A DNA stretch of 64,000 nucleotides, taken from Alicyclobacillus tolerans (lineage in GTDB: Bacteria > Bacillota > Bacilli > Alicyclobacillales > Alicyclobacillaceae). The position numbers were made by a program, and so were the translations under genes. The DNA lies in the NCBI RefSeq assembly GCF_001447355.1, contig NZ_JXBW01000009.1:57585-121584 (forward strand). Reading direction: 5' to 3'. Each line of letters starts with the position of its first letter. Position 1 is the first letter of the stretch. Below, one piece after another: positions 37,265-46,357 of this stretch. The notes under the pieces are model-generated. The model ran no database searches, was not told the origin of the DNA, and worked only from the letters and a program-made list of their open reading frames with translations.

Positions 37265-37289
37265 AAGAGTGGGAAATAGCCCCACTCTT
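37265..37289 (-). promoter_or_regulatory. Leader hairpin of the rimP-nusA-infB operon
   Basis: A perfect nine-base stem, AAGAGTGGG/CCCACTCTT, with a seven-base loop, followed by TGATTT, within the leader between promoter and rimP. It could be a partial terminator used by NusA for feedback, or an RNase processing site. Confidence 0.5.
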
Positions 37290-37322
37290 GTCCGTACACG
37301 GTATACGAAGCCTAACACATGC

Positions 37323-37351
37323 ATTATACCACCTATGAAAGCTCCCTGCAA
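37323..37351 (-). promoter_or_regulatory. Sigma-A promoter of the rimP-nusA-infB operon
   Basis: TTGCAG (37346-37351), 17 bases, TATAAT (37323-37328) on the minus strand. A strong, nearly consensus promoter facing away from typA. Confidence 0.85.
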
Positions 37352-37373
37352 ACGCGGCCAATCGCCAACTGCG

Positions 37374-37402
37374 TTGTAATCGCGGAGCCTTCGTGCTATC
37401 GT
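37374..37402 (+). promoter_or_regulatory. Putative sigma-A promoter of typA
   Basis: TTGTAA (37374-37379), 17 bases, TATCGT (37397-37402). It lies about 30 bases before the typA start and is divergent from the rimP promoter with roughly 20 bases between the -35 boxes. Confidence 0.55.
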
Positions 37403-37434
37403 GTTTAGCGCAAAGTCAGTGCAAGGAGGACACC

Positions 37435-39270
37435 ATGCAAACCGATGTAACTCGGATGCGGAACGTGGCGATTGTCGCGCACGTCGACCACGGCAAGACA
37501 AGCCTGGTTGACCAACTGCTTAAACAGTCGGGACTCTTCCGCGACAATGAGCAGATTCACGAGCGGGCGCTCGACTCCAACGACCTCGAGCGCGAACGCG
37601 GCATCACGATTCTCGCCAAAACCACATCCATACCTTATAAAGATTACCGCATCAACCTCGTCGATACACCTGGTCACGCAGACTTCAGCGGCGAAGTCGA
37701 GCGCATCGTCAAGATGGTCGACGGCGTATTGCTCGTCGTCGATGCGTTTGAAGGCGTCATGCCACAAACGCGTTTTGTACTTGAAAAGGCCCTCGCTGCC
37801 GGACTTGTACCCGTGGTCGTGGTCAATAAGATGGATCGACCCAACGCTCGCCCAGCCGAAGTCATCGATGAAGTACTGGACTTGTTTATCGATCTCGGCG
37901 CCAATGAAGATCAACTCGAATTTCCCGTCGTCTACACATCTGCAATACTCGGTACTGCGACGGACGACCCGGGTGTGCCAGGGACGAATATGGAACCGTT
38001 GTTCCACGCCATTATTGAACACATTCCAGCGCCTGGCGTCGACGTTTCGGGACCCCTACAATGGCAAGTCACGATGCTTGATTACAATGAATATTTGGGA
38101 CGCATCGGCATTGGCCGCATTGCACGCGGCGTCCTGCGTCAAGGTGAAACCGTCGCCCTCATCCAACGCGACGGTACCGTCGTCCAAAAGCGCATCCAGA
38201 AGCTGTTTGCCCATCAGGGTTTGCGGCGGATCGAAGTGAATGAAGCATTTGCAGGCGATATTGTGGCGGTTGCCGGAATTCCTGAAATTATGGTGGGGGA
38301 AACCGTTGCTGATCCGGCAAATGCAGATCCATTACCGTTGCTAAGGATTGACGAACCGACTTTGGAAATGACGTTTCGCGTCAACGACAGCCCGTTCGCG
38401 GGGCGGGAAGGCACGCACGTGACGTCACGCAAGTTGCGTGAGCGACTTTTCCAAGAGCTAGAGTCCGATGTCAGCCTGCGCGTACAGGAGACAGAAGACG
38501 CCGACGTGTTTCTCGTAGCAAGCCGTGGTGAACTTCACCTATCTATCTTGATCGAAACTATGCGTCGAGAAGGCTATGAATTAGCGGTCTCGAAGCCGCA
38601 TGTCATCGTCAAGGAGATCGACGGCCAGAAAATGGAGCCTATTGAAGAGTTCGTTGCGGACGTGCCATCAGATGCCGTCGGGTCCGTAATTGAATCCCTC
38701 GGCTTGCGCAAAGGCGAAATGGTAAGCCTGGAACCGACCGGTCAAGGAGATATGACGCGCCTGGTGTTCCATGTTCCGACGCGCGGACTGATTGGCTTCC
38801 GCACGGAATTCCTCACCATGACGAAGGGTTACGGAACGATGCACCACCGCTTCCATGAATATGGCCCGTGGCGCGGTTCAATCACGACACGCAGGCAGGG
38901 TGTCTTGGTCTCAATGGACACGGGTGAAGCCACAGCGTACGCGCTAGGCAATCTCGAGGACCGCGGCGTCATGTTCATCACGCCCGGAACGCCAGTATAC
39001 GAAGGCATGATTGTCGGCGAACACACGCGCGAAAACGATCTGACGGTCAATGTGACCAAGGCTAAACACCAGACCAATATCCGTTCGGCCACGAAAGACG
39101 AAACCGTCCGCCTGAAGGCCGCCCGCACCCTGTCGCTGGAAGAATCCATCACCTATATAGAAGACGACGAACTGTGCGAGGTCACACCACAGGCTATTCG
39201 CCTACGCAAGCGGATCTTGAACAAGAGTGAGCGTGAAAAGGCGCAGCGGCGCACACGCCAAGAAGCATGA
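37435..39270 (+). CDS. typA: Translational GTPase TypA/BipA
   Basis: A 611-residue ribosome-binding GTPase involved in 50S assembly and stress or cold growth. G1 A-H-V-D-H-G-K-T-S, G2 R-G-I-T-I-L-A-K, G3 D-T-P-G-H-A-D and G4 N-K-M-D are present. The EF-G-like beta-barrel and alpha/beta domains and the BipA C-terminal domain (L-E-D-R-G-V-M-F...E-N-D-L-T-V-N-V) follow. AAGGAGGA precedes the ATG at 37435. It is on the opposite strand to its neighbours. Confidence 0.98.
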   Translation: MQTDVTRMRNVAIVAHVDHGKTSLVDQLLKQSGLFRDNEQIHERALDSNDLERERGITILAKTTSIPYKDYRINLVDTPGHADFSGEVERIVKMVDGVLLVVDAFEGVMPQTRFVLEKALAAGLVPVVVVNKMDRPNARPAEVIDEVLDLFIDLGANEDQLEFPVVYTSAILGTATDDPGVPGTNMEPLFHAIIEHIPAPGVDVSGPLQWQVTMLDYNEYLGRIGIGRIARGVLRQGETVALIQRDGTVVQKRIQKLFAHQGLRRIEVNEAFAGDIVAVAGIPEIMVGETVADPANADPLPLLRIDEPTLEMTFRVNDSPFAGREGTHVTSRKLRERLFQELESDVSLRVQETEDADVFLVASRGELHLSILIETMRREGYELAVSKPHVIVKEIDGQKMEPIEEFVADVPSDAVGSVIESLGLRKGEMVSLEPTGQGDMTRLVFHVPTRGLIGFRTEFLTMTKGYGTMHHRFHEYGPWRGSITTRRQGVLVSMDTGEATAYALGNLEDRGVMFITPGTPVYEGMIVGEHTRENDLTVNVTKAKHQTNIRSATKDETVRLKAARTLSLEESITYIEDDELCEVTPQAIRLRKRILNKSEREKAQRRTRQEA

Positions 39271-39282
39271 TAAAATGAGGAA

Positions 39283-39318
39283 GACGGCGGGATGTCGGTT
39301 TTCCCGCCGTCCATTTTT
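39283..39318 (+). terminator. Terminator after typA
   Basis: GACGGCGGG and CCCGCCGTC pair perfectly and are followed by CATTTTT on the plus strand, 13 bases past the typA stop. The MFS gene starts immediately after. Confidence 0.9.
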
Positions 39319-39338
39319 CGATGGGAGCGTCGACGTCC

Positions 39339-40517
39339 TTGAAGCCCATCATTCGCCTATCCATTTGCAACATGTTGTTCTATCTTTGCTCGCAATTTTC
39401 GAACCTGTTTATCAACATTTACATCTATCAGGGGTTTTCTTCCCTACGCGTGACGGCGTTATATAACGTGGTGATGTATGTATTTTGGATCGGCGCGTTT
39501 ATCGTTGGGGGCGTGATCAGCAAATCTTCGACGAAGCGCAACATCATGTTTGGGGCACTCTGGGGCATTGGCGCCATCGCGCTACTCATGATCATTCCGC
39601 ACGGCATCCTGGTGCTGGATCTCGTTGTCGCTGCGATGATGGGTATTGCCTCGGGATTCTACTATATGGGGTATAATCTGGTTTTGTTCCAGTTCTCGAA
39701 TGCCGGTGAGCGCGGTCAGACAATTGCTCGCTTCAACTTGGCAACCAGTTGTATCGCCGCAGCCATGCCGACACTTTCTGCGACCGTCATTCATGCCTTT
39801 GGCTACACGGCGATGTTCACCGTCGTGATCGCGATGTTTGCGGCCATTTTTGCATTGGCGCGGCCGTTCCCACGCTTGGCGTTCACGCGTACGGCGGATG
39901 TTCCCGCTGTGCCAACTCCACCTCGCCGTCGACTGCTGGGCTTTGGGCTCGGTACTTTTGCCATCGCCGTGCTCACGTGTAGCCTCTACACGTACTTCGT
40001 CAACTTCGCGGCTGGCGTATTGACCTACTCGTATGGCAGTGGGATTTTGGGAGCCGGTTGGCTGAATACCTTGTACGCCTTGCTTTCACTTGTCGTCAAT
40101 CTGGTCATTGGTTATGGGATTCGCGCAAAATCGGATGCGGTCCGCCAGAATTTTGCGTGGATGGGTGGCGCCGCAGCAACGATTGGTAGCGCTTTGTTGT
40201 TCATGCATGGATCGCACCTACTCATCGCTTTTAACGTCGTCGTCAGCCTGGCGAACCCTCTCTTTTTCAGCCAGGTCAACGCCCAGCAGTTTGATGCAGT
40301 CGGTCAGCTGTTTGATAATATCGCAACTGGATTCATTGTCCGCGAAGCGCTCTATTCGGCAGCCCGTATTGGATTGTTTTTATATGTTTCTATCTTCGGG
40401 TTCACGGCGGGCAGTCTGCCCTACTTCGTGTGCATTGCGGTGCTGTGTTTGGCTCCCCTTGCCACGGTGGCCTGGAATCTGCGTGCCGTCCGCATGCCAA
40501 GCATTTTGCTTCGCTAA
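39339..40517 (+). CDS. MFS transporter
   Basis: About 392 residues with eleven to twelve hydrophobic helices and Gly-rich turns typical of the major facilitator superfamily (F-I-V-G-G-V-I-S-K-S-S-T-K-R after helix 2 looks like the family loop motif). Substrate unknown. I take TTG at 39339 because GGGAG lies eleven bases upstream; an ATG at 39321 directly abuts the typA terminator without a ribosome binding site. The promoter is unclear, so expression may depend on read-through from typA. Confidence 0.8.
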   Translation: MKPIIRLSICNMLFYLCSQFSNLFINIYIYQGFSSLRVTALYNVVMYVFWIGAFIVGGVISKSSTKRNIMFGALWGIGAIALLMIIPHGILVLDLVVAAMMGIASGFYYMGYNLVLFQFSNAGERGQTIARFNLATSCIAAAMPTLSATVIHAFGYTAMFTVVIAMFAAIFALARPFPRLAFTRTADVPAVPTPPRRRLLGFGLGTFAIAVLTCSLYTYFVNFAAGVLTYSYGSGILGAGWLNTLYALLSLVVNLVIGYGIRAKSDAVRQNFAWMGGAAATIGSALLFMHGSHLLIAFNVVVSLANPLFFSQVNAQQFDAVGQLFDNIATGFIVREALYSAARIGLFLYVSIFGFTAGSLPYFVCIAVLCLAPLATVAWNLRAVRMPSILLR

Positions 40518-40546
40518 CAAAACAGGGCGCCCGATGGACGCCCTGA
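40518..40546 (-). terminator. Terminator after pheA
   Basis: CAGGGCG and CGCCCTG flank a nine-base loop and are followed by TTTTGTT on the minus strand. It lies between the convergent MFS and pheA genes and may also slow plus-strand transcription. Confidence 0.75.
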
Positions 40547-40561
40547 TGTTGATAATCCCCG

Positions 40562-41473
40562 TTATCCCGGATTGCGATATACCGGATACACACCTAAAGA
40601 AATCACTTCTGTACCATGTGTCGCAAGCTCCTCGACCACATGCTGCAGAGACAATTGACCCTCGTCGCACAGTCCTACCACAGACACATCCAAATAATAG
40701 ACGTAGTGGCCAAGCTGGTCGCCCACCGGTCGCGACTCGAGACGCGTCAGATTTAAATTCGCCGCTGCAAACGCCTGCAGAGCACCCACCAATCCTCCTG
40801 GTCGATGCGGCACTCCGCGCAGACACAAAGATGCGGTCTCGTCTGTCCATTCAAGCGCAGTCGGCTTGGGCAGGCTCGCTTCCCGCGGACCAATCACAGC
40901 AAAACGTGTGACATTTCCTTGATGATCCTCAAGCGGAGCTTCATCGTACGCAAGGCCATAAACTGCGGCCGCACGACGGCTGCCGATGGCAACCGCTGAC
41001 TTGGCAGGCTGCATGGCCACCTGCCTCACTGCTTCCGCTGTACTCGATACGGTTGACGGTACGGCGTTTGGATACCGCGCCTTCAGCGTTTGTGCGCACT
41101 GAGCCAACGCCTGCGGATGCGAGAGAACAGTGGTGACCTGAAGCGGATCGGTCCCTTCCTGATAAATAGCAAACTGATGTATAGGCTGCGTGACAGCGGC
41201 CAAAATCCCCCACGTGGGCGACGCTTGCGAAGGCGCCATACTACACGCCCGCATGACCTCGTCCCAGACCTGCCACACAGATCCCTGAATGCTGTTCTCA
41301 ATTGGGACACACGCAAATGCTTCTCCCGGTGGTGATGCAAAACAAGCCGCTAGTACATCGGAAAACGTAGGCAGTGGGCACAATTCCGCAGACGCCAGGA
41401 TCAATTGTTGGGCCGCAAGTGCGGATGCTTCATGGCTGTGCGTTCCTTCGGGGCCAAGGTAATAAAGTCGCAT
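40562..41473 (-). CDS. pheA: Prephenate dehydratase
   Basis: A 303-residue monofunctional prephenate dehydratase for phenylalanine synthesis. Start Y-Y-L-G-P-E-G-T-H-S-H-E-A, catalytic N-V-T-R-F-A-V-I-G, and a C-terminal ACT domain with the phenylalanine-binding L-E-S-R-P motif. It sits behind polC and the VOC gene, with 32 bases to the latter. No T-box or other amino-acid leader is visible. Confidence 0.94.
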   Translation of the reverse strand: MRLYYLGPEGTHSHEASALAAQQLILASAELCPLPTFSDVLAACFASPPGEAFACVPIENSIQGSVWQVWDEVMRACSMAPSQASPTWGILAAVTQPIHQFAIYQEGTDPLQVTTVLSHPQALAQCAQTLKARYPNAVPSTVSSTAEAVRQVAMQPAKSAVAIGSRRAAAVYGLAYDEAPLEDHQGNVTRFAVIGPREASLPKPTALEWTDETASLCLRGVPHRPGGLVGALQAFAAANLNLTRLESRPVGDQLGHYVYYLDVSVVGLCDEGQLSLQHVVEELATHGTEVISLGVYPVYRNPG

Positions 41474-41505
41474 CTTGAACCTCCCGTCCGCCTATACCCG
41501 GCCGA

Positions 41506-41898
41506 TTAAGCCTCAGTGCCGGGCTGAAAGAGCTCGAGCTGTTCGCCGTTTGGACCGGCAAAGAAAATATAGCGTGCCCGATTGCGCAACGTGGTAATTT
41601 CCGGTTCGATGAACGACACACCAAGCGCTCGCAAGCGCTCAGCCTCCGCCTCGATATCGTCCACTGTAAATGCCAAGTGGTGCACCTGACCTTCTGGCGA
41701 TACGGTGACTGGATAGCCTTCAATCAATTCCAATTCGGCCGTTTGACCAGGGAAGGACAGAAATGCAAGGCGCATCCCAGGCTGATTGTGTTGGAGAATC
41801 CCTTTGAGTTCCATACCGAGAATACGCGTATAGAAATCAATGGATTCCTCTAAATTGTTGACCATGACACCTGTGTGTTCCAGTTTTCGAATCGCCAT
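41506..41898 (-). CDS. VOC family protein, methylmalonyl-CoA epimerase/glyoxalase-like
   Basis: A 130-residue vicinal oxygen chelate protein. Two beta-alpha-beta-beta-beta modules; likely metal ligands H8, E58, H74 and E122. Close to the methylmalonyl-CoA epimerase and lactoylglutathione lyase branch, but no neighbouring mutase genes support the epimerase role. It starts eleven bases after polC, so it is probably cotranscribed. Confidence 0.8.
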   Translation of the reverse strand: MAIRKLEHTGVMVNNLEESIDFYTRILGMELKGILQHNQPGMRLAFLSFPGQTAELELIEGYPVTVSPEGQVHHLAFTVDDIEAEAERLRALGVSFIEPEITTLRNRARYIFFAGPNGEQLELFQPGTEA

Positions 41899-41909
41899 GC
41901 GTAGACCTC

Positions 41910-44900
41910 CTAAAACAGCGAAAGTTGATTGGTCTCAGGCAAACCTTCAAGACACCCAAGCTCGGTAAGTAGATCGACGACAGTCTTGGAGACGCGACCA
42001 CGAGTCTGCAAATCTTCGAGTGAGAGAAACTCGCCTTGCTGCGCCGCTTCGTACAAATTCCGTGCAGCCGTCTCGCCCACTCCGGATATGGCAACAAACG
42101 GCGGTATGAGCGCTTGCTCGCGCTCGTCGATCAAAAAGCGAGTTGCATCCGATTTGTACAGATTGACTGGCAGGAATCTGTAACCGCGCGCAACCATCTC
42201 CAAAGCCACTTCCAAGACCGTGACGAAGCTCTTCTCCTTCGGTAAGGCCGCATTCCCCTTGCTCTCGATCTCGTCGATCTTCGCCAAAATGGCGTCTCGT
42301 CCCTTCGTCATGAGGGCAATGTCGAAGTCATCCGCGCGAACGGTGAAGTACGTTGCGTAGAATGCCAGCGGATAATGCACTTTGAACCATGCGATCCGCA
42401 CGGCCATCAACACATACGCCGCTGCGTGAGCCTTCGGAAACATATACTTAATTTTCTTTCCAGACTCGATGTACCAATCTGGCACGTTGTGCTCACGCAT
42501 GTATGCCTCGTCTTCCGGCTTGACACCTTTACCTTTGCGGATACCCTCCATGATCTTAAATGCCCGAGCGGGATCGAGACCTTTCTGAATCAGATAAATC
42601 ATGATGTCGTCGCGGGCACAGATGACTTCGGAAAGCGTTGCGATGCCTTCCCGAATTAACGCCTGGGCATTGTTCAACCACACGTCTGTACCGTGGGAAA
42701 GGCCGGAGATGCGAACCAGTTCTGAAAACGTTGTTGGCCTCGTATCCTCAAGCATTTGACGCACAAAACGCGTCCCAAATTCGGGAATCGCATACGTTCC
42801 CGTAACAGATCTGATCTCTTCCGGCGTCACGCCAAGCGGTTCCGTACCACGGAAAAGTGCGAGCACGTCTGGATCATCGAGTGGGATAGTCTTCGGGTCA
42901 ACACCGGTTAAGTCCTGCAACATACGAATCACGGTCGGATCGTCATGGCCGAGAATATCCAACTTCAGCAGACAGTTCTCAAGCCCTGAGTGGTAATCGA
43001 AGTGCGTTGTGAACGTCTCTGCACTCCGGTCGTCAGCCGGATACTGAATTGGCGTGAAGTCGTATATCTCGACGTAATTTGGGACGACCACCTGGCCGCC
43101 GGGGTGTTGGCCCGTCGTGCGCTTGACACCCGTACATCCCTGAACCAGCCGCTCGATCTCGGCATTGCGCAGAACGAGTCCCTTTTCCTCCGCGTACTTG
43201 CGAACATACCCATACGCCGTTTTTTCCGCAACCACAGAAATGGTGCCAGCGCGAAAGACGTAATCCTTGCCAAATAGCTCCTCCGTATAGCGGTGAGCAC
43301 GCGGCTGATATTCTCCAGAAAAGTTGAGATCGATATCCGGAACTTTATCGCCATCGAAACCCAAAAACGTCTCGAAGGGGATATCCTGCCCATCCTTGCG
43401 CAACGATGAGCCACAACGCGGGCAGGCTTTTTCGGGCAAATCGAAGCCGGACCCATACTCGCCTTGCAGGAAAAATTCGCTGTACTGGCAGTTGGGACAG
43501 ACGTAATGCGGAGGCAACGGATTAACCTCCGTAATGTCTGTCATTGTGGCAACCAGCGAGGAACCGACCGATCCTCGGCTGCCTACCAAATATCCGTCCG
43601 TCAGCGACTTGGTCACGAGCTTGTGCGCAATAAGATAAATGACCGAAAAGCCGTTCGAAATGATCGAATGAAGCTCCTTCTCGAGTCGCTTTTCAACGAT
43701 TTCCGGCAGTGGGCTTCCATAAATCGCCGTAGCTTTGCGGTACGATAGCGTTCGAATCTCCTCTTCCGCACCTTCGATCACGGGTGTGTGAAGATCGTCG
43801 GGAATCGGTTTAACGTCCTCACAAAGTTGCGCCACGGCTTGTGGTTGATCGATCACAACGGAGCGAGCGTCATCTTCGCCGAGGAACGAGAACTCTGCCA
43901 ACATTTCATCGGTTGTCCGAAAATACAGCGGCGGTTGCTTGGTATCCAGTTTCTGAGACTGCAAAAAAATCTCTCGATAAACATGATCATGTTCGTCCAG
44001 AAAATGCACGTCACCAGTTGCCACAACAGGCTTGTTTAGGCGTTTTCCCATATCGACGATTTGTCGCAGTAACTCGCGAACATGTTCAAACGACGGCAAC
44101 ACCTCATCGCGGATCAGCGGCTCGTAGTGACTGGGCGGTTGAATTTCTAGATAATCGTAAAACTCGCACAATGCCTCAATTTCATCGATGGATTTACCAC
44201 GAATAAACGACTCAATAAGCTCCCCTTGCCGACAGGCCGTACCGATGAGCAACCCTTCGCGAAATTGCGCCAGTACACTTTTGGGCAAACGAGGAATGCG
44301 ATGCAGATATTCCGTATTCGCCATCGACACAAGCCGGTAAAGGTTGCGCAAGCCGTCGCGATTGCGCACCAAAATGGTTGCGTGAAATGGCCGCACGCGC
44401 GCGATATCGACCTGGCCCCGCAATTGATTCAGATGCGAGAGATTGACAAGTCCGCGCTCCTTGCAATCCTTCAACATATGCAAGAAAACTTTCGCCGTCG
44501 CTTCCGAATCCGCCAATGCACGGTGGTGATTGATCAATTCTACAGAAAACTTCTGTGTCAACGTCTTGAGCTTATAGTTCTTCTCACCCGGAAATAGGGC
44601 GCGAGCCAAAGCAAGCGTATCGATGACTGGCTCTTCCCAAGCAGGCATGCCGAGCCGTTCCGCACACTGGTTCAAAAAGCCAACATCGAATTCGGCGTTA
44701 TGTGCTACTAAAATCGACCCTTGCACAAACTCGCGAAATTTCGCTAGAACGTCCGCGAGTTTGGGCTGACCCTTAACCATGTCATTGGATATACCGGTCA
44801 ACTCTGTGATCTTCGGTGAGAGCGGACGTTCCGGGTCGATCAGCGACGCGTATGTATCGACGATTTCCCCGCCGCGTACTTTTACTGCCGCAATTTCTAT

Positions 44901-46262
44901 CAGCGTGTCCTCACGCGCATTCAACCCCGTCGTCTCCGTATCAAACACAACGAAGGTCGTCTCATCCGTGAACGGCTGCTCACGTTCGCGATACACCACT
45001 AAACCACCGTCGTCAACAACGTACGCCTCAACCCCAAGCAAAAGCCGGATTCCTTGTTTTTTAGCCGCTCCATAAGCCTCAGGAAAGGATTGCACGCCGC
45101 CGTGATCGGTAATCGCAATCGCCGGATGCCCCCACGCTGCCGCGCGACGCACAAGATCCGCCGCGCTGACAACCCCATCTTGCGCAGACATGACCGTATG
45201 TGCATGCAACTCGATCCGCTTGTCCTCCGCCTCGTCCCGCCGCACAGGAGCCGCTTCGGGGCGCATTGCCTGTGCCATGAAGACGATCTCTTTCGCATAC
45301 GTATCAAACTGAACCTGTCCTTGCAACTTTACCCACACGCCGTCCCCGAACGTCTCAAGCGCAGCCAAGTCTTTCTCGTGTTGAACAAACATTTTCGCCG
45401 AAATGGAATCGGTGAAATCGGTAATGTTAAACTGAATAAGCGTTCTACCACTCGCCAAAGTGCGACGTTCGTGACGAAATACGCGACCAACAATGGAGGC
45501 TCTGCGCATTTCGTCAACAATCTCACGTATAGGAATAGGTTCCGGATCCGGGTACATTTGTCCAACGACTAATGGCTCGACACTTTCTGCACCGGCATCG
45601 CGTCCTGATTTATTGCCGGACCGCTCCTCCGTTTCTCGTGCTCGGATTCGCGTTTCCTCTTCCGCAAGTAACTGCTGAACTCGTTCTTCCTCTTCCGCCT
45701 GCAAGCGCGATCGCAATTCTGCAAGCTCCTCTTCACTTTCACGGCTCACATGCAATGTAAAAGAGAGAGAAAGCCCAAACACCTCTCGGCATTCACGCGT
45801 TAACCAGCCGATCACGTCCTTCTGCGTGAGCTTGTCCACCACAGCCTGGGCTGCAAAGCGCAATTCGACCTGCCCGTTTTGCTGCTCTGTCCGAGCAATC
45901 ACCTGCGCTTGACACAATAGCTTTCCTGCAACGGGTTCCTTGCGACTATAACCATCGCATAAAAGCTTCGTTATCATTTGCAGTTCATTGGAAGATAGTA
46001 GATGATCCACGACACCCACGTTCCACTCACAAGTACAAGCCTCTCGAAAATGTTCACTGCAAATCTCGCGCAGGTGGTAAAGATCAAGGTAATACTGTGA
46101 GAGTTCCGATGCAAAACGCCTGCCATCGACCTCGTTCAGTGCGTTTGAGCATAGAGGATTCGCAACTTCGATCCGCACACGTCGCCCTGCCACGTCGACA
46201 CGCACGCGCTTTACCCGCTCAAGTGCACGATCTGACGGCGATTGATCTAAGACAGCAGACAT
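41910..46262 (-). CDS. polC: DNA polymerase III alpha subunit, PolC type
   Basis: A 1450-residue replicative polymerase of low-GC Gram-positives. Order: N-terminal domain, OB-fold (V-G-R-V-F-R-H-E-R-R), PHP domain (L-H-A-H-T-V-M-S-A-Q-D-G), inserted DEDD exonuclease (V-F-D-T-E-T-T-G...H-N-A-E-F-D), then the C-family palm with D-I-D-L-N-F-S-G, a zinc finger (C-P-N-C and C-P-R-C) and HhH region. Length and order are typical. AGGAGG precedes the ATG. Unlike many relatives, proS is not next to it and rimP is 4.7 kb away. Confidence 0.98.
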   Translation of the reverse strand: MSAVLDQSPSDRALERVKRVRVDVAGRRVRIEVANPLCSNALNEVDGRRFASELSQYYLDLYHLREICSEHFREACTCEWNVGVVDHLLSSNELQMITKLLCDGYSRKEPVAGKLLCQAQVIARTEQQNGQVELRFAAQAVVDKLTQKDVIGWLTRECREVFGLSLSFTLHVSRESEEELAELRSRLQAEEEERVQQLLAEEETRIRARETEERSGNKSGRDAGAESVEPLVVGQMYPDPEPIPIREIVDEMRRASIVGRVFRHERRTLASGRTLIQFNITDFTDSISAKMFVQHEKDLAALETFGDGVWVKLQGQVQFDTYAKEIVFMAQAMRPEAAPVRRDEAEDKRIELHAHTVMSAQDGVVSAADLVRRAAAWGHPAIAITDHGGVQSFPEAYGAAKKQGIRLLLGVEAYVVDDGGLVVYREREQPFTDETTFVVFDTETTGLNAREDTLIEIAAVKVRGGEIVDTYASLIDPERPLSPKITELTGISNDMVKGQPKLADVLAKFREFVQGSILVAHNAEFDVGFLNQCAERLGMPAWEEPVIDTLALARALFPGEKNYKLKTLTQKFSVELINHHRALADSEATAKVFLHMLKDCKERGLVNLSHLNQLRGQVDIARVRPFHATILVRNRDGLRNLYRLVSMANTEYLHRIPRLPKSVLAQFREGLLIGTACRQGELIESFIRGKSIDEIEALCEFYDYLEIQPPSHYEPLIRDEVLPSFEHVRELLRQIVDMGKRLNKPVVATGDVHFLDEHDHVYREIFLQSQKLDTKQPPLYFRTTDEMLAEFSFLGEDDARSVVIDQPQAVAQLCEDVKPIPDDLHTPVIEGAEEEIRTLSYRKATAIYGSPLPEIVEKRLEKELHSIISNGFSVIYLIAHKLVTKSLTDGYLVGSRGSVGSSLVATMTDITEVNPLPPHYVCPNCQYSEFFLQGEYGSGFDLPEKACPRCGSSLRKDGQDIPFETFLGFDGDKVPDIDLNFSGEYQPRAHRYTEELFGKDYVFRAGTISVVAEKTAYGYVRKYAEEKGLVLRNAEIERLVQGCTGVKRTTGQHPGGQVVVPNYVEIYDFTPIQYPADDRSAETFTTHFDYHSGLENCLLKLDILGHDDPTVIRMLQDLTGVDPKTIPLDDPDVLALFRGTEPLGVTPEEIRSVTGTYAIPEFGTRFVRQMLEDTRPTTFSELVRISGLSHGTDVWLNNAQALIREGIATLSEVICARDDIMIYLIQKGLDPARAFKIMEGIRKGKGVKPEDEAYMREHNVPDWYIESGKKIKYMFPKAHAAAYVLMAVRIAWFKVHYPLAFYATYFTVRADDFDIALMTKGRDAILAKIDEIESKGNAALPKEKSFVTVLEVALEMVARGYRFLPVNLYKSDATRFLIDEREQALIPPFVAISGVGETAARNLYEAAQQGEFLSLEDLQTRGRVSKTVVDLLTELGCLEGLPETNQLSLF

Positions 46263-46302
46263 CTAACAGGCCCTCCTGTGCACCTAAGTAATTCAAAGAA
46301 AC

Positions 46303-46336
46303 GCAAAACAGGGGCGACACGCTCGTCCCTGTTTTT
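46303..46336 (-). terminator. Terminator after rseP
   Basis: AAACAGGG and CCCTGTTT arms flank a loop of about thirteen bases. Minus-strand T stretches (TTTTGCGTTTCTTT) follow; the plus strand also ends in five T, so it may work in both directions. It separates rseP from polC. Confidence 0.75.
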
Positions 46337-46357
46337 ATGGTTAAAGAAAAGCATTCC

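Noticed and set aside
37405..38022. A 205-codon minus-strand frame opposite typA
   Set aside because: It covers the conserved GTPase domain of typA and the promoter region; no ribosome binding site.
39321..39338. ATG at 39321 as the start of the MFS gene
   Set aside because: It touches the typA terminator and has no ribosome binding site; the TTG at 39339 has GGGAG eleven bases upstream.
40562..41473. T-box or other amino-acid leader for pheA
   Set aside because: Only 32 bases separate pheA from the VOC gene, too little for a T-box; no specifier-like structure was seen.
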